A stretch of 64,000 nucleotides of DNA from an uncultured Acetatifactor sp. (GTDB taxonomy: Bacteria; Bacillota; Clostridia; Lachnospirales; Lachnospiraceae). Each line of letters opens with the position of its first letter. Position 1 is the first letter of the stretch. The DNA is taken from contig CANRLX010000004.1 in NCBI GenBank assembly GCA_947631615.1, forward strand, positions 23,658 to 87,657, given 5' to 3'. Position numbers and translations under genes: made by a program. The notes under the pieces were generated by a model, which made no database searches, was not told where the DNA came from, and worked only from the letters and a program-made list of their open reading frames with translations. Below, piece by piece: positions 54,795-64,000 of this stretch.

Positions 54795-56480
54795 ATGTTG
54801 AGAAAAGCGGATCTAGGAAATGGCAATTATCAAAATCCTATTATTTACGGAGACTATTCCGACCCTGACGCGATTCGGGTGGGGGACGATTACTACATGA
54901 TATCGTCGAGCTTCTGCAATGCGCCTGCCATACCCATCTTACATTCAAGGGATCTGGTAAACTGGAAAGTCGTCAACTATGTCTGCAGAAACGTGCCGGA
55001 ATATCGGTATGTCAATCCCATGCACGGCAGCGGAGTCTGGGCCCCCGCAATTCGGTTCCATGAAAATGAGTACTATGTGTATTTCCCCATGCCCGATGAG
55101 GGGGTCTATGTGAGCAAGGCCAGGGATCCCCGGGGAGAATGGACTAAGCCGGTGAACATCATGCCCGAGTACGGCGTTATCGATCCCTGTCCCTTCTGGG
55201 ATGACGACGGCAGAGCCTACCTCGCGACCGCTGTGTCCGGCGCGCGCGTGGGCTACAAAAGCGTGCTGAAGCTGGCGGAAATGTCGCCTGACGGCATGAA
55301 TATCCTGTCCGAGTCCAAAATCATTTACGACGGAAGAAACACCGAAAACGAGACCATTGAAGGGCCTAAGGTATATAAGAGAAACGGCTGGTATTACATC
55401 TTCTCTCCTGCGGGCGGCGTCAAGTGCGGCTTTCAGGTGGTGCTGCGCTCCCGCGATCTCTACGGCCCCTACGAGAGCCGCGTTGTCATGAGACAGGGCA
55501 GCTCTCCGGTGAACGGCCCGCATCAGGGCGCCTGGGTCGACACGGTGACGGGAGAGGATTGGTTTCTCCATTTCCAGGATGTCTACGCCGGCGGCAGAAT
55601 CGTGCATTTACAGCCTATGTGCTGGGAGGAGGACTGGCCTGTCATCGGCAAAAGGTGCGAGGGCGAAACCTACGGCGAGCCGGTTATGACCTACCGCAAG
55701 CCCCATGTGTCGCAGAGCGCCCTGGACAATATGAGCGGGATCCCCTGCGAACCGGATCACTCCGACGAGTTTGATTCCGATACGCTGGGACTGCAGTGGC
55801 AGTGGAACGCCAATTTCGAGGACGGATGGTTTGACACGGCGGCAAAGGAATCTCAGCTTTTGCTCCACGCGGTAAAGACCAACCGCCTCAGACAGCTTTC
55901 CGACTACAGAAATCTCCTGCTGCAGAAATGGCCGGCGCCGGAGTTTACCTGTGAGACAAGGATCAATATCCGCAATCTGGAAACCGACGATATGGCCGGT
56001 ATCGTTTCCATGGGCCAGACCTTCGGGGGCCTCGCGGTAAGAGTTCGGGAGGGCGCGGAAGGAGCCGCAAAATATGAGCTGGTAAAGATCACGGGCACAC
56101 AGGAATTTGATCACAATATGGCCTTCGCCGAGAGCTCCGAGGACACTGCCCCTCTTGACAGCGGCCTTCTCGAGACGGCAGATTTTACTATCGTGTTTCA
56201 CTACGAGGTGAAGATTCGAGAGTATCGGGATTATCTTGACCGTAAGGACTGGCAGGGAAACGAGATCTGGGTGCGGCACATTCCGCAGGAGGATATTGTT
56301 ATGTATCTGGAGATCGGCGGAAAGACCATTGCGGACAGCACGATCCGCCTGGACGCCAAGGCCGGACGCTGGGTCGGCGTAAAGAACGGCGTATTTTGCG
56401 TCCACAGGGGCAACGGCGGCAAAACCGGCTATGCCAGGGTGGATTATGTGAGATACCAAAACCATGCTTCCGAACAATAA
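54795..56480 (+). CDS. Glycoside hydrolase family 43 (beta-xylosidase-like)
   Basis: NPIIYGDYSDPDAIRVGDDYYMISSSF, VIDPCPFWDDDGRAYLA, TIEGPKVYKRNGWYYIFSPAGG; C-terminal beta-sandwich-like domain. Confidence 0.93.
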   Translation: MLRKADLGNGNYQNPIIYGDYSDPDAIRVGDDYYMISSSFCNAPAIPILHSRDLVNWKVVNYVCRNVPEYRYVNPMHGSGVWAPAIRFHENEYYVYFPMPDEGVYVSKARDPRGEWTKPVNIMPEYGVIDPCPFWDDDGRAYLATAVSGARVGYKSVLKLAEMSPDGMNILSESKIIYDGRNTENETIEGPKVYKRNGWYYIFSPAGGVKCGFQVVLRSRDLYGPYESRVVMRQGSSPVNGPHQGAWVDTVTGEDWFLHFQDVYAGGRIVHLQPMCWEEDWPVIGKRCEGETYGEPVMTYRKPHVSQSALDNMSGIPCEPDHSDEFDSDTLGLQWQWNANFEDGWFDTAAKESQLLLHAVKTNRLRQLSDYRNLLLQKWPAPEFTCETRINIRNLETDDMAGIVSMGQTFGGLAVRVREGAEGAAKYELVKITGTQEFDHNMAFAESSEDTAPLDSGLLETADFTIVFHYEVKIREYRDYLDRKDWQGNEIWVRHIPQEDIVMYLEIGGKTIADSTIRLDAKAGRWVGVKNGVFCVHRGNGGKTGYARVDYVRYQNHASEQ

Positions 56481-56498
56481 GGCGGTTACGGAATAGCA

Positions 56499-56556
56499 AA
56501 AAGGACATACCTTCGCGACTCCCACAGCGGGTATCGCAAGGTATGTCCTTTTGTTT
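56499..56556. terminator. Bidirectional terminator between convergent GH43 and MCP genes
   Basis: aaaaggacatacctt...aaggtatgtcctttt. Confidence 0.85.
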
Positions 56557-56605
56557 CTTATTGTTTCTTATTGTTTGTTACATCTTAAGTCTTTTTTGTT
56601 ACATC

Positions 56606-58402
56606 TTATATCTTTTCCAGCTGCAGCTTAAACTGATCCATATTGTTGTTCAGAAGAGCGATATCCTGGATCAGAGTCTTTACAACCTCATCCGACTGTT
56701 TGATGATGCCTGCCAGCTGCTCAGCCATGCTCGAGGTCTCCTCGGTGGATGCCGCGTTGTCCGTCGCCAGACTGTTCAACTCATTGATATTTCCGGTCAC
56801 CTTGTCTCTCTGGTCGTTCACGTGCTCAATCAGCTCCGCAATGGAATTTACGGACTTCACACAGGAGTTCAGGCTCTCCTCCAGCTCTGCAAACATATGG
56901 TTTGTATTCTTCAGAGCCTCCACCTGATGTCCGGACGCCTCGTTCATCTTCTGCATGATCTCCACCGACTTGGCGGAATTTTCAATCAGCTCTCCGATGA
57001 TGGAATTGATCTCCGAAGCGGTGTTTGCAGACTGCGTCGCCAGACTTCCGATCTCACCTGCGACCACCGCAAAGCCTCTGCCTGCCTCTCCGGCACGGGC
57101 CGCCTCGATGGAAGCGTTCAGGGAAAGCAGATTGGTCTGGGATGCGATCTCGCTGATCAGGGTCGCCGCCTGACTGATCTTCTTTACGGACTCGTTGGTA
57201 TTTTCCGTCTGCTGGTACATTTCATCAATGTCAGCCTTCGTGTTGGTGTTGACCGTAATCAGCTCCTCCAGCGTCTCCATGGACTTTCTGGAAGACTCCT
57301 GCATAGACTTGGCGTTGGCATCCAATGCCTCCACCTCCCTGGAGGTCCGGCTGATGCCATCTGCCATGGAAATAATACTTTCCGTTGCATTGGAGGTCGC
57401 CGCCGCCTGGGCAGTGCTGTTCTTTGCGATCTCTCCCACGGCGCTGGTCACATTGCCGATGCTCTCACCCATCATACTGAAATTGCTGGTAAAACTCTCC
57501 TCCGCGTTGGACAGATCCTTCGCGGTCTGGCTCAAGCTGGAGATCAGCGCCACGATATGCTTCTGGGACTCGTTCAGCGCCGTCGCCGTCACCCCGAGCT
57601 CGTTCTGCATCCTGACATTGACGGGCGTCGTCAGGTCGCCCTGGGACAGGCGGTTTGCCAGGTTCTGGATCTCAACCAAAGGCTTGCAGAGAACCGCCCC
57701 GTAAATTCGGGACACAATGAACGCCACCACCAGCATTGCCACGATACATACCAGAATGATCGTACAAAGCGCGATGAAGTGCGCGTTGATCTGGCTATGT
57801 ACATCCTCCATCTCCAGGCTCATATCGTCCACATAGTTTCCCGTAGACACCATCCATCCCCAGGGCTCAAACATCTGGGAATACGCGATCTTGGGCGCCA
57901 CTGTCACACCGTCCGCCTTGGTAAAGTAAAATTCATTGTATCCGCCGCCCTCCGGAGAGGTGCAGGACGCCAATATGGACTGCACGATCTTGACCCCGTT
58001 GGGATCCGTCAGATCATACCGGTTATTTCCCTCGTTCTCCGGCAGGATCGGGTGCATCACCAAAATGTAGTCCGTGTCATCGATCCAGAAGTAACCGCTC
58101 TGATCATCATAGTAACGCATTGATCTGACAATCTCCGCCGCCTCGGCTTTCGCCTCTGCCTCTGTCAGCTCGCCGGTCAGCGTCTTGTCATACTCGGCCT
58201 GCAAAATCGCGATCACCGACTGCACCTGCGACTTGATCAGGTCATTATAGCCGGAATTTTTGGCGTTATCGTAATTTTCAAGCGCCATGTTCTCGGAGGA
58301 TTTCACGCTGATGATAGAGCTTACGCCCAAAACGATGGAAGTCAGCAGCACCAAAAGCATACACAGTATCATCAGGGAAGTCTTAAAACTTTTCTTTGCC
58401 AT
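56606..58402 (-). CDS. Methyl-accepting chemotaxis protein with Cache-type sensor domain
   Basis: [84 protein letters not shown]. Confidence 0.94.
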   Translation of the reverse strand: MAKKSFKTSLMILCMLLVLLTSIVLGVSSIISVKSSENMALENYDNAKNSGYNDLIKSQVQSVIAILQAEYDKTLTGELTEAEAKAEAAEIVRSMRYYDDQSGYFWIDDTDYILVMHPILPENEGNNRYDLTDPNGVKIVQSILASCTSPEGGGYNEFYFTKADGVTVAPKIAYSQMFEPWGWMVSTGNYVDDMSLEMEDVHSQINAHFIALCTIILVCIVAMLVVAFIVSRIYGAVLCKPLVEIQNLANRLSQGDLTTPVNVRMQNELGVTATALNESQKHIVALISSLSQTAKDLSNAEESFTSNFSMMGESIGNVTSAVGEIAKNSTAQAAATSNATESIISMADGISRTSREVEALDANAKSMQESSRKSMETLEELITVNTNTKADIDEMYQQTENTNESVKKISQAATLISEIASQTNLLSLNASIEAARAGEAGRGFAVVAGEIGSLATQSANTASEINSIIGELIENSAKSVEIMQKMNEASGHQVEALKNTNHMFAELEESLNSCVKSVNSIAELIEHVNDQRDKVTGNINELNSLATDNAASTEETSSMAEQLAGIIKQSDEVVKTLIQDIALLNNNMDQFKLQLEKI

Positions 58403-58593
58403 CACCAATTCATCTCCTTGTTTAATTTGTTCATTCCAAGAGGCCACTGATAATATTATTTTACAACTTATTCTTTTAAAATTCCAGAGGAACACAAAGA
58501 ATAAACAAATTTTGTGAAAAATTTCTTTTAAATTCGTCTTTCATGTACAAAATAGACAATAAAAAAGTTCGTTTCATGGTTTCTGTCACAATG

Positions 58594-59565
58594 TCACAAC
58601 CCATAGCTTTCAAACAAGTCTGTCAGCGTTTTTAAATCTTCCGCGTTCAATACGATCTGACCGCGGGGAGCGCTCACCTGCTTTCCATCCATGACGATCA
58701 CCGATCCGTCCTCCGAAAAGGCATACAGGATGTCCTCATATCCGACCACCCTATCCTGCAGTCCCGCCGCGGTGATCGCCTCCGTTACAGAATATTGCCG
58801 GAAAAGCTCCGCGATCCGCGCGCTTTCTTCTTCCGTCAGGGTAACGACGTGCTCCTTATCCGTTGCGCGGTATATCACCGCATTGGAGCCCTCCGGCCGG
58901 ATCACGCTGTCCGACGGATCTGCGCCCGCATCCGTTGCCGGCGGAACAGATCCCCGCGGGGCATATTCCGGTGTATATTCTGGGGTATATTCCGGGGTCT
59001 TTTCCAGAAGCTCGGATGCCGTCTGCTCCGGAACCATCTGGTAGGATATGACCTGCCAGATCCCCGCTGTGTTCTCATAGGTGAGCCGGTTCATTGTCAC
59101 AAGCAGCTTATAACCGGTAATATTGCAGTCCACAACAGCAAGGATCGCATCCGGCGACTCCGACAGCAGCAAATACCGATACCCGCCGTCTTTCTGCGCC
59201 CTGACGCCAGGCTCCAATCTATCCGCATTAAAACGATCCAAAAAGGACAGCAGCACATCCCGTTCCTCAAAGGAGCCTGTCCTGTGTCCCTGATCCAGCT
59301 CTTTGATCTCACTCGTGGAATAAAGGGGATAGAGAAAAGAGATCACCGTCCTGCGGAATGTTTCGCTTGCGGCAAACGCTGTTACCGTTGCCAGGGAAAC
59401 TGCAAGCAGGGCTATCCCAAGGCTTGCGGCCATACGATAAAGTCCCCCGCGCCGACGCCCGCTTAACCACTTTTCTTCTGTGAAACCAAAGTCCCTCTCC
59501 AGAGCCTCCTGTACAAATTTCAGATCGATCTGACTGACTGCCTGTGATATCTGCTCTCTATTCAT
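58594..59565 (-). CDS. Putative anti-sigma factor / membrane-anchored protein paired with ECF sigma
   Basis: Start codon overlaps the sigma-factor stop; one TM (MAASLGIALLAVSLATVTAFAA); extracellular part with EYTPEYTPEYTPEYAP repeat. Confidence 0.7.
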   Translation of the reverse strand: MNREQISQAVSQIDLKFVQEALERDFGFTEEKWLSGRRRGGLYRMAASLGIALLAVSLATVTAFAASETFRRTVISFLYPLYSTSEIKELDQGHRTGSFEERDVLLSFLDRFNADRLEPGVRAQKDGGYRYLLLSESPDAILAVVDCNITGYKLLVTMNRLTYENTAGIWQVISYQMVPEQTASELLEKTPEYTPEYTPEYAPRGSVPPATDAGADPSDSVIRPEGSNAVIYRATDKEHVVTLTEEESARIAELFRQYSVTEAITAAGLQDRVVGYEDILYAFSEDGSVIVMDGKQVSAPRGQIVLNAEDLKTLTDLFESYGL

Positions 59566-60119
59566 ATCCAGATCCCCTCCTTCTCCAAATATTTCTTTAA
59601 TCTCTTTCGGATTCTCAACAGCCGCAGGGAAACATTCCGCTCGCTGAGGTGGAATGTCTCCGCCATATCCGTCAGGGAATCCGCAAACCAGTACCTTCTC
59701 ACAAACATCCTGCGATTCTGTTTTTCCAGCCCTTCCAGAAACCGGTTGATCGCCTCCGCAGTTTCTTTCACGGCGTATTCGCCTTCCACCGTATTCTTCG
59801 CCTGGATGCACTCCTCCAGCTCATCCAATGCCACATCATAATGGCTGTTGCGCTTCTGTGCCCTGTTGAAATGGTATTTTTTGATGGCAAGATTACGGAC
59901 GATGCGGCAGGCATAGGTGAGCAGAGGCTTGGGCCTTTGGGGCGGCACGGTATTCCAGACCGCGAGCAGAGCGTCATTGACACATTCCTCCGCATCCCGA
60001 CGATCCTGCAGGATGTTTCGGGCAATCTGCGTAAAATAACCGCCATACTGATCCTGTATCTGCCGGACCGCCCGCTCCGATCTCACATAAAACAATTCCA
60101 TGAGCTCCTGATCCTCCAT
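59562..60119 (-). CDS. RNA polymerase sigma factor, sigma-70 family (ECF type)
   Basis: NILQDRRDAEECVNDALLAVWNTVPP (region 2), DSLTDMAETFHLSERNVSLRLLRIRKRLKKYL (region 4). Confidence 0.92.
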   Translation of the reverse strand: MEDQELMELFYVRSERAVRQIQDQYGGYFTQIARNILQDRRDAEECVNDALLAVWNTVPPQRPKPLLTYACRIVRNLAIKKYHFNRAQKRNSHYDVALDELEECIQAKNTVEGEYAVKETAEAINRFLEGLEKQNRRMFVRRYWFADSLTDMAETFHLSERNVSLRLLRIRKRLKKYLEKEGIWI

Positions 60120-60228
60120 AGGTTCCCCTTCCTTTCTTGTTTCTCTCTGCCTATATACTACCTTTTTTCAACAAGATACTTCCCGCTTGAAATACAAAAA
60201 AACCGAAAACGTTACATTTTCGGTTTTT

Positions 60229-60245
60229 GAGAGGCGCAGACCGGA
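60229..60245 (-). repeat. Duplicated tRNA-Cys 3' end (att-like), left copy
   Basis: gagaggcgcagaccgga identical to 63430-63446; both next to similar A/T-flanked CCG(G)AAA hairpin terminators. Confidence 0.75.
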
Positions 60246-60370
60246 CGGTCGTTTCCCATTCATCCCTTTCCATTCATCCTATTAAACGGACGCCGTTTTT
60301 CGCTGCCACGGTATGCCCGCCGAGCTCGGCATATCCTTTGGCGGTTATCCGCGGTACTTGTTTACGCTCC

Positions 60371-60423
60371 GTACAAATACATTCTGTACAAATACATTCT
60401 GTGAAAATACACCTTGTGAAAAC
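60371..60423. repeat. 15-bp tandem repeat (2 perfect, about 1.5 imperfect copies)
   Basis: gtacaaatacattct x2, gtgaaaatacacctt, gtgaaaac. Confidence 0.9.
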
Positions 60424-60448
60424 AACGGTTTCAACGGAAAACGAAAAT

Positions 60449-60934
60449 TTAAACAATCATTTCATAATAGATTCTCTGACCCGCAGCTTCAGGGCAGATC
60501 GTTTCCTCACTCTTCTTTACAAATTGAAAGCCCGCGCTTTCATAGGTGTGCTGAGCGGGCAGTAAGCGCTCATTTGTCCAGACGATTATCTTTTTTGCGC
60601 CTTGTTCTTTTATGCGCTTTACCGCCTCTCTCATCTGCATCTTTCCATAGCCCTTTCCCTTTTGTTTCGTCGCGATACAATTATGTCCGACTTCCGTAAA
60701 TTCAGGCAGATGTGTCGGATTCCATGAAACAAAGCCAATCGGCTCACCGTCCAGGACCGTCATAAAACCACTGAAATCGGCGATACGGGGATTATCATAG
60801 AAAAAATCATCAAATTCTTTCCATTGGTTCTGCCAATATGGTTCAAATCTCGGCTCAAAAGAATAGCCGTCTTTCAAAAGAGCCGCAAGTGTCCCACGGG
60901 GAAATTCCGTAATATTTCTATACTCGATATCCAT
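60449..60934 (-). CDS. GNAT-family N-acetyltransferase
   Basis: GFVSWNPTHLPEFTEVGHNCIATKQKGKGYGKMQMREAVKRIKEQGAKKIIVWTNERLLPAQHTYESAGFQ. Confidence 0.88.
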   Translation of the reverse strand: MDIEYRNITEFPRGTLAALLKDGYSFEPRFEPYWQNQWKEFDDFFYDNPRIADFSGFMTVLDGEPIGFVSWNPTHLPEFTEVGHNCIATKQKGKGYGKMQMREAVKRIKEQGAKKIIVWTNERLLPAQHTYESAGFQFVKKSEETICPEAAGQRIYYEMIV

Positions 60935-61071
60935 TGTTATATCCATTCCTTTCGCTTCACTCAGGTACAAAACGTTATGAAAATGGACTTCTCATTTTCA
61001 ACCTTATTCCCTCGTTAAGCATCCATTTATCAAACAGTCGCCCCGTTTCTATTTCCTGCTTTCGCGCCCCG

Positions 61072-61725
61072 TTACCTTGCCAATGCCCTGACCAGTTCCC
61101 GATACCGGTCCGTTTTTTTATCAATATCTTCCTGTGTCACTCCATAATACCGCCAGATATCTTTTTCCCACTTTTTAAATTGCTTCATTTTCTTTTTTGG
61201 GCCGCTGGCAGACATTCCAATATACTGATATCTGTTCTCCAAAATCCACCGTACATAAGAATCCGCTTCTTTCTTTTCCCAAATATGAAGATCAATATCA
61301 AACACTTCTTTAGGAACCTTTTCCGCCGCCTGCATCCTGCGTTCCATTGCTTCCTGAAACTTTTGGAGTCCTTCCGCATCCGGACTTTCCAGTTGGGGAT
61401 GTTCCGCATATTCGCCCAATAGCTCCGGCGCATATTGTATGATAAAGGACGTTCTCATTTCCTTGTATTCTATCTGATACGATTTTGCCGTTTTGTCAAG
61501 TTCCCCGCATCCCAGCACACTTCCGACATAATCCGCCACTTCTTTCAAGCTGTGCCCGTCCGGCTTGATCTGTTTTTCTATCTTTTTCTTTTTTCTGTCA
61601 TAGAGATATTTTTGCCATCTCTGTTTGAAGCTTCTCTTACCGCCACGTGTTTTTCCTCCCACCAGGAAAATGGAAGTCGGTCCGTCCGCTCCGCCAAGGA
61701 TCGTAACATGATCTGCTTTCTTCAT
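61072..61725 (-). CDS. Hypothetical protein with N-terminal GGADGPTSIF motif
   Basis: MKKADHVTILGGADGPTSIFLVGGK...; start uncertain (upstream frame open to 61872). Confidence 0.6.
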   Translation of the reverse strand: MKKADHVTILGGADGPTSIFLVGGKTRGGKRSFKQRWQKYLYDRKKKKIEKQIKPDGHSLKEVADYVGSVLGCGELDKTAKSYQIEYKEMRTSFIIQYAPELLGEYAEHPQLESPDAEGLQKFQEAMERRMQAAEKVPKEVFDIDLHIWEKKEADSYVRWILENRYQYIGMSASGPKKKMKQFKKWEKDIWRYYGVTQEDIDKKTDRYRELVRALAR

Positions 61726-61916
61726 AAATTTCCAATCATCCTTTCGCTTATCCTTCGTATCAAATACAGGCTTAAGTGGAAACCGTCTCTGCAATCGGTC
61801 TGCCTTATTGAATTTGCATAGCTTTTCTGTATATATCGTCGCCTTTTCACGGTCCCTTAATCCATTCAGCAAGCCCGCAATATAAAGCAGTGATTTTGTC
61901 GTTCTTGTTACCAGAA

Positions 61917-62336
61917 TCAGACAAATTCTATATCATATGAATTTGCAATACATTCAAATGTTTCATCTTTAAAGTAAAATAAATAATGCTTTAAATTCTC
62001 CGAATTTTCTCCTACAATGATTGAATCTGGAAAGCTATCTTTCCAGTCTGAATTATGAACCAAGTAAAATTCTCCCCATTTTACGCCATATTTTTTGTAT
62101 CTGGATTGTCCGTAAATAAAAAATCCCTCATCGTTTGGTGGTCCGATTCTGTATTGCAAACATTTGTGAAAAGTTATTCTTGCCCTGTCACCTTCAGAAA
62201 AATCATTAAAAACAAATGAATCAAGAAAAAACTCAATAATAACATCGTTTTCCTTGGTTATCAGCTCTAATTCTGGTGCATTCGGTTCTGCAGTCCAACC
62301 ACGATTTAGCTGTTCAAAAACAATCTGGCTATTCAT
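61917..62336 (-). CDS. Hypothetical protein, 139 aa
   Basis: MNSQIVFEQLNRGWTAEPNAPELELITKENDVIIEFFLDSFVF...; intact, AT-rich. Confidence 0.65.
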   Translation of the reverse strand: MNSQIVFEQLNRGWTAEPNAPELELITKENDVIIEFFLDSFVFNDFSEGDRARITFHKCLQYRIGPPNDEGFFIYGQSRYKKYGVKWGEFYLVHNSDWKDSFPDSIIVGENSENLKHYLFYFKDETFECIANSYDIEFV

Positions 62337-62381
62337 CTTGATTCACCTCTCTGTCAAATGAGAAAGCTGTCCATTTCCCCC

Positions 62382-62774
62382 TCACAATTTTAATAGCATA
62401 TTGCGTGTTTCAGCGTCGTATTTTTCCAGCGCATAGCGAAACGCGACGCGCGGCATAACTGTGTGGCGGTCGATCAAGTATTCCTTCACGGTTTCCGGCT
62501 CCATTTGTGAATAATATTTTAGCATCCACCCATAGCCCTTTAATACAAGCTCATGCTCATCGCATATAAGCGCATCGGAAATCATGAACGGAGAAATACC
62601 AGTATAGTCGTTACGGAGAATCGCAGGAATCAGAACCACCGCAGAAGCTCGACGTACCCAAAAATCTTCGTCTTTCGTCCATTCCAGGATCGATGAAAAC
62701 AGTTCCCTGCGGCTCTTCAACAATTCTCCAAACGCATGGGTGCAGAAATCGTCGCAGTCACTCCATCCACGCAC
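62382..62774 (-). pseudogene. 5'-truncated DNA alkylation repair (AlkD-like) gene fragment
   Basis: SDCDDFCTHAFGELLKSRR...WVRRASAVVLIPAILRNDY...LVLKGYGWMLKYYSQMEPETVKEYLIDRHTVMPRVAFRYALEKYD matches the C-terminal half of AlkD-like proteins; N-terminal half missing. Confidence 0.7.
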
Positions 62775-62822
62775 ATACTTTGAGTGCGCGGATTTCTGTA
62801 ATTGCCTCCCCAGTGATCGCGT

Positions 62823-63275
62823 TCAAAGTAAACCTCCTTCGGGCGTATAACCGCCGGTGATTTCAATGACGTTTCCATCTGGATCGCGCAGACAGAAAAA
62901 CCAATAGGGACTGCCCGCGTTTATATATCGTATTTCCGTCATATCAGACGCGATGTGAAGTCCCCTGATGCGCTCATATTCCTTTCTCAAATCTGGCGCA
63001 CCCAAGTTGATGACTATTTTTCCGCTGTTTTGTTTTTCCGTTACCGCCACATAGTCATCATAGAGCGGGACAAAATCTCCGGCAAGTTCTACTTGATCCG
63101 GATGCTCCGCATCAAATTTTCCATTGAGCAGACAGAGGCAAAGATTGCCGACATTGAAAATTGCAAAGCGCGTCTTGTTCTGCGCCGAAACCTTCTTTTC
63201 CAAAAGCTGTTTATAAAAAGATACCGATTGATCAAAGTCGCGTACAACCAGGTATATCCATCCTGTTTCAAGCAT
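62823..63275 (-). CDS. VOC-family (glyoxalase/bleomycin-resistance-like) protein
   Basis: GWIYLVVRDFDQSVSFYKQLLEKKV...GSPYWFFCLRDPDGNVIEITGGYTP. Confidence 0.9.
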   Translation of the reverse strand: MLETGWIYLVVRDFDQSVSFYKQLLEKKVSAQNKTRFAIFNVGNLCLCLLNGKFDAEHPDQVELAGDFVPLYDDYVAVTEKQNSGKIVINLGAPDLRKEYERIRGLHIASDMTEIRYINAGSPYWFFCLRDPDGNVIEITGGYTPEGGLL

Positions 63276-63397
63276 TTTCGTTTCTCCATACAAACTTCGA
63301 TTTGTTTCATGGTTCAATACTGATATTTTACCACAACCGCACACACAACTCCATTAAATTTTGCTGAATCTCCTTTTGCTTTATTCTTTGCAATCAA

Positions 63398-63429
63398 AAA
63401 CCCGAAAACATCATGCTTTCGGGTTTTGT
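63398..63429 (-). terminator. Terminator downstream of tRNA-Cys
   Basis: aaaacccgaaaacatcatgctttcgggtttt. Confidence 0.75.
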
Positions 63430-63432
63430 GAG

Positions 63433-63504
63433 AGGCGCAGACCGGATTTGAACCGGTGCATACTGGTGTTGCAGACCATTGCCTTACCACTTGGCTACTG
63501 CGCC
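63433..63504 (-). tRNA. tRNA-Cys (GCA)
   Basis: GGCGCAGTAGCCAAGTGGTAAGGCAATGGTCTGCAACACCAGTATGCACCGGTTCAAATCCGGTCTGCGCC cloverleaf. Confidence 0.95.
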
Positions 63505-63535
63505 ATATAAAATTGTATGCACTGAAACAGTACAA

Positions 63536-63607
63536 TGACTCCAACGGGAATCGAACCCGTGTTACCGCCGTGAAAGGGCGATGTCTTAACCGCTTGACCA
63601 TGGAGCC
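63536..63607 (-). tRNA. tRNA-Glu (TTC)
   Basis: GGCTCCATGGTCAAGCGGTTAAGACATCGCCCTTTCACGGCGGTAACACGGGTTCGATTCCCGTTGGAGTC. Confidence 0.95.
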
Positions 63608-63738
63608 ACGCTTCTTTCGCCTTACAGCGGATTCCTTTAGAACAAAACACGGAATAGAAACTATTCCGCGATATCCGACGCAACAGACATTCTCATCCGA
63701 CACAACACGCTGACTCAGAATCACTCTGCATCGCAAGC

Positions 63739-63810
63739 TCCCCGAGTAGGGCTCGAACCTACAACAACTCGGTTAACAGCCGAGTGCTCTACCATTGAGC
63801 TATCGAGGAT
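63739..63810 (-). tRNA. tRNA-Asn (GTT)
   Basis: TCCTCGATAGCTCAATGGTAGAGCACTCGGCTGTTAACCGAGTTGTTGTAGGTTCGAGCCCTACTCGGGGA. Confidence 0.95.
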
Positions 63811-63950
63811 CATCCGCGTCTCCCGCCTTACAGGGCTTCTTTCTCTTCCCACACAGGATCCGCTTTCTTACATTTAAGGGCTCTTTTTGCACCCTCAAAA
63901 CCGAACACCAAATCAATCTCCCGCCGATACAAAGACTTCCTTTCCTTCCC

Positions 63951-64000
63951 TTGGTTAAGCTCTCGACCGATTAGTAAATGTCTGCTCCGTACATTACTGC
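63951..64000 (-). rRNA. 23S rRNA 3' end (gene continues beyond window)
   Basis: Minus strand ...TACTAATCGGTCGAGAGCTTAACC, the conserved 23S 3' terminus. Confidence 0.85.

Overview
The window looks like a chromosomal segment of an anaerobic, probably spore-forming Clostridia/Lachnospiraceae-type Firmicute. Most of it is core genome: pncB, a flavodiiron protein, mfd-pth-spoVG, two separate glgC/glgD pairs, murC, a DnaD/DnaI-like primosome pair, prs, bioY, a complete F-type ATP synthase operon, cell-wall/spore lytic enzymes, rpiB, tsaC, mecA, dnaB-rplI-gdpP, rpsR-ssb-rpsF, Sir2, GH43, a chemoreceptor and an ECF sigma/anti-sigma pair. The right edge has tRNA-Asn/Glu/Cys and the 3' end of a 23S rRNA, all on the minus strand. 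The most notable locus is a pyruvate formate-lyase operon (about 40.2-44.0 kb). There PflB stops before its C-terminal glycyl-radical domain, that domain (RVSGYAVNF) is a separate 81-aa gene, and a 66-aa Cys-rich protein related to the N-terminus of the radical domain lies between them. pflA and a 2[4Fe-4S] ferredoxin follow. Other leads: a cluster of DnaA-box-like 9-mers with a 16-bp perfect inverted repeat upstream of the dnaD/dnaI-like genes; an att-like duplication of the tRNA-Cys 3' end plus terminator bracketing an AT-rich 3.2 kb segment; stacked inverted repeats over the bioY promoter and RBS; a roughly 600-nt non-coding region with a near-consensus promoter; a 33-aa ORF after mfd; and several intergenic minisatellites. 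All calls come from reading the sequence and supplied translations; no searches or folding programs were run.
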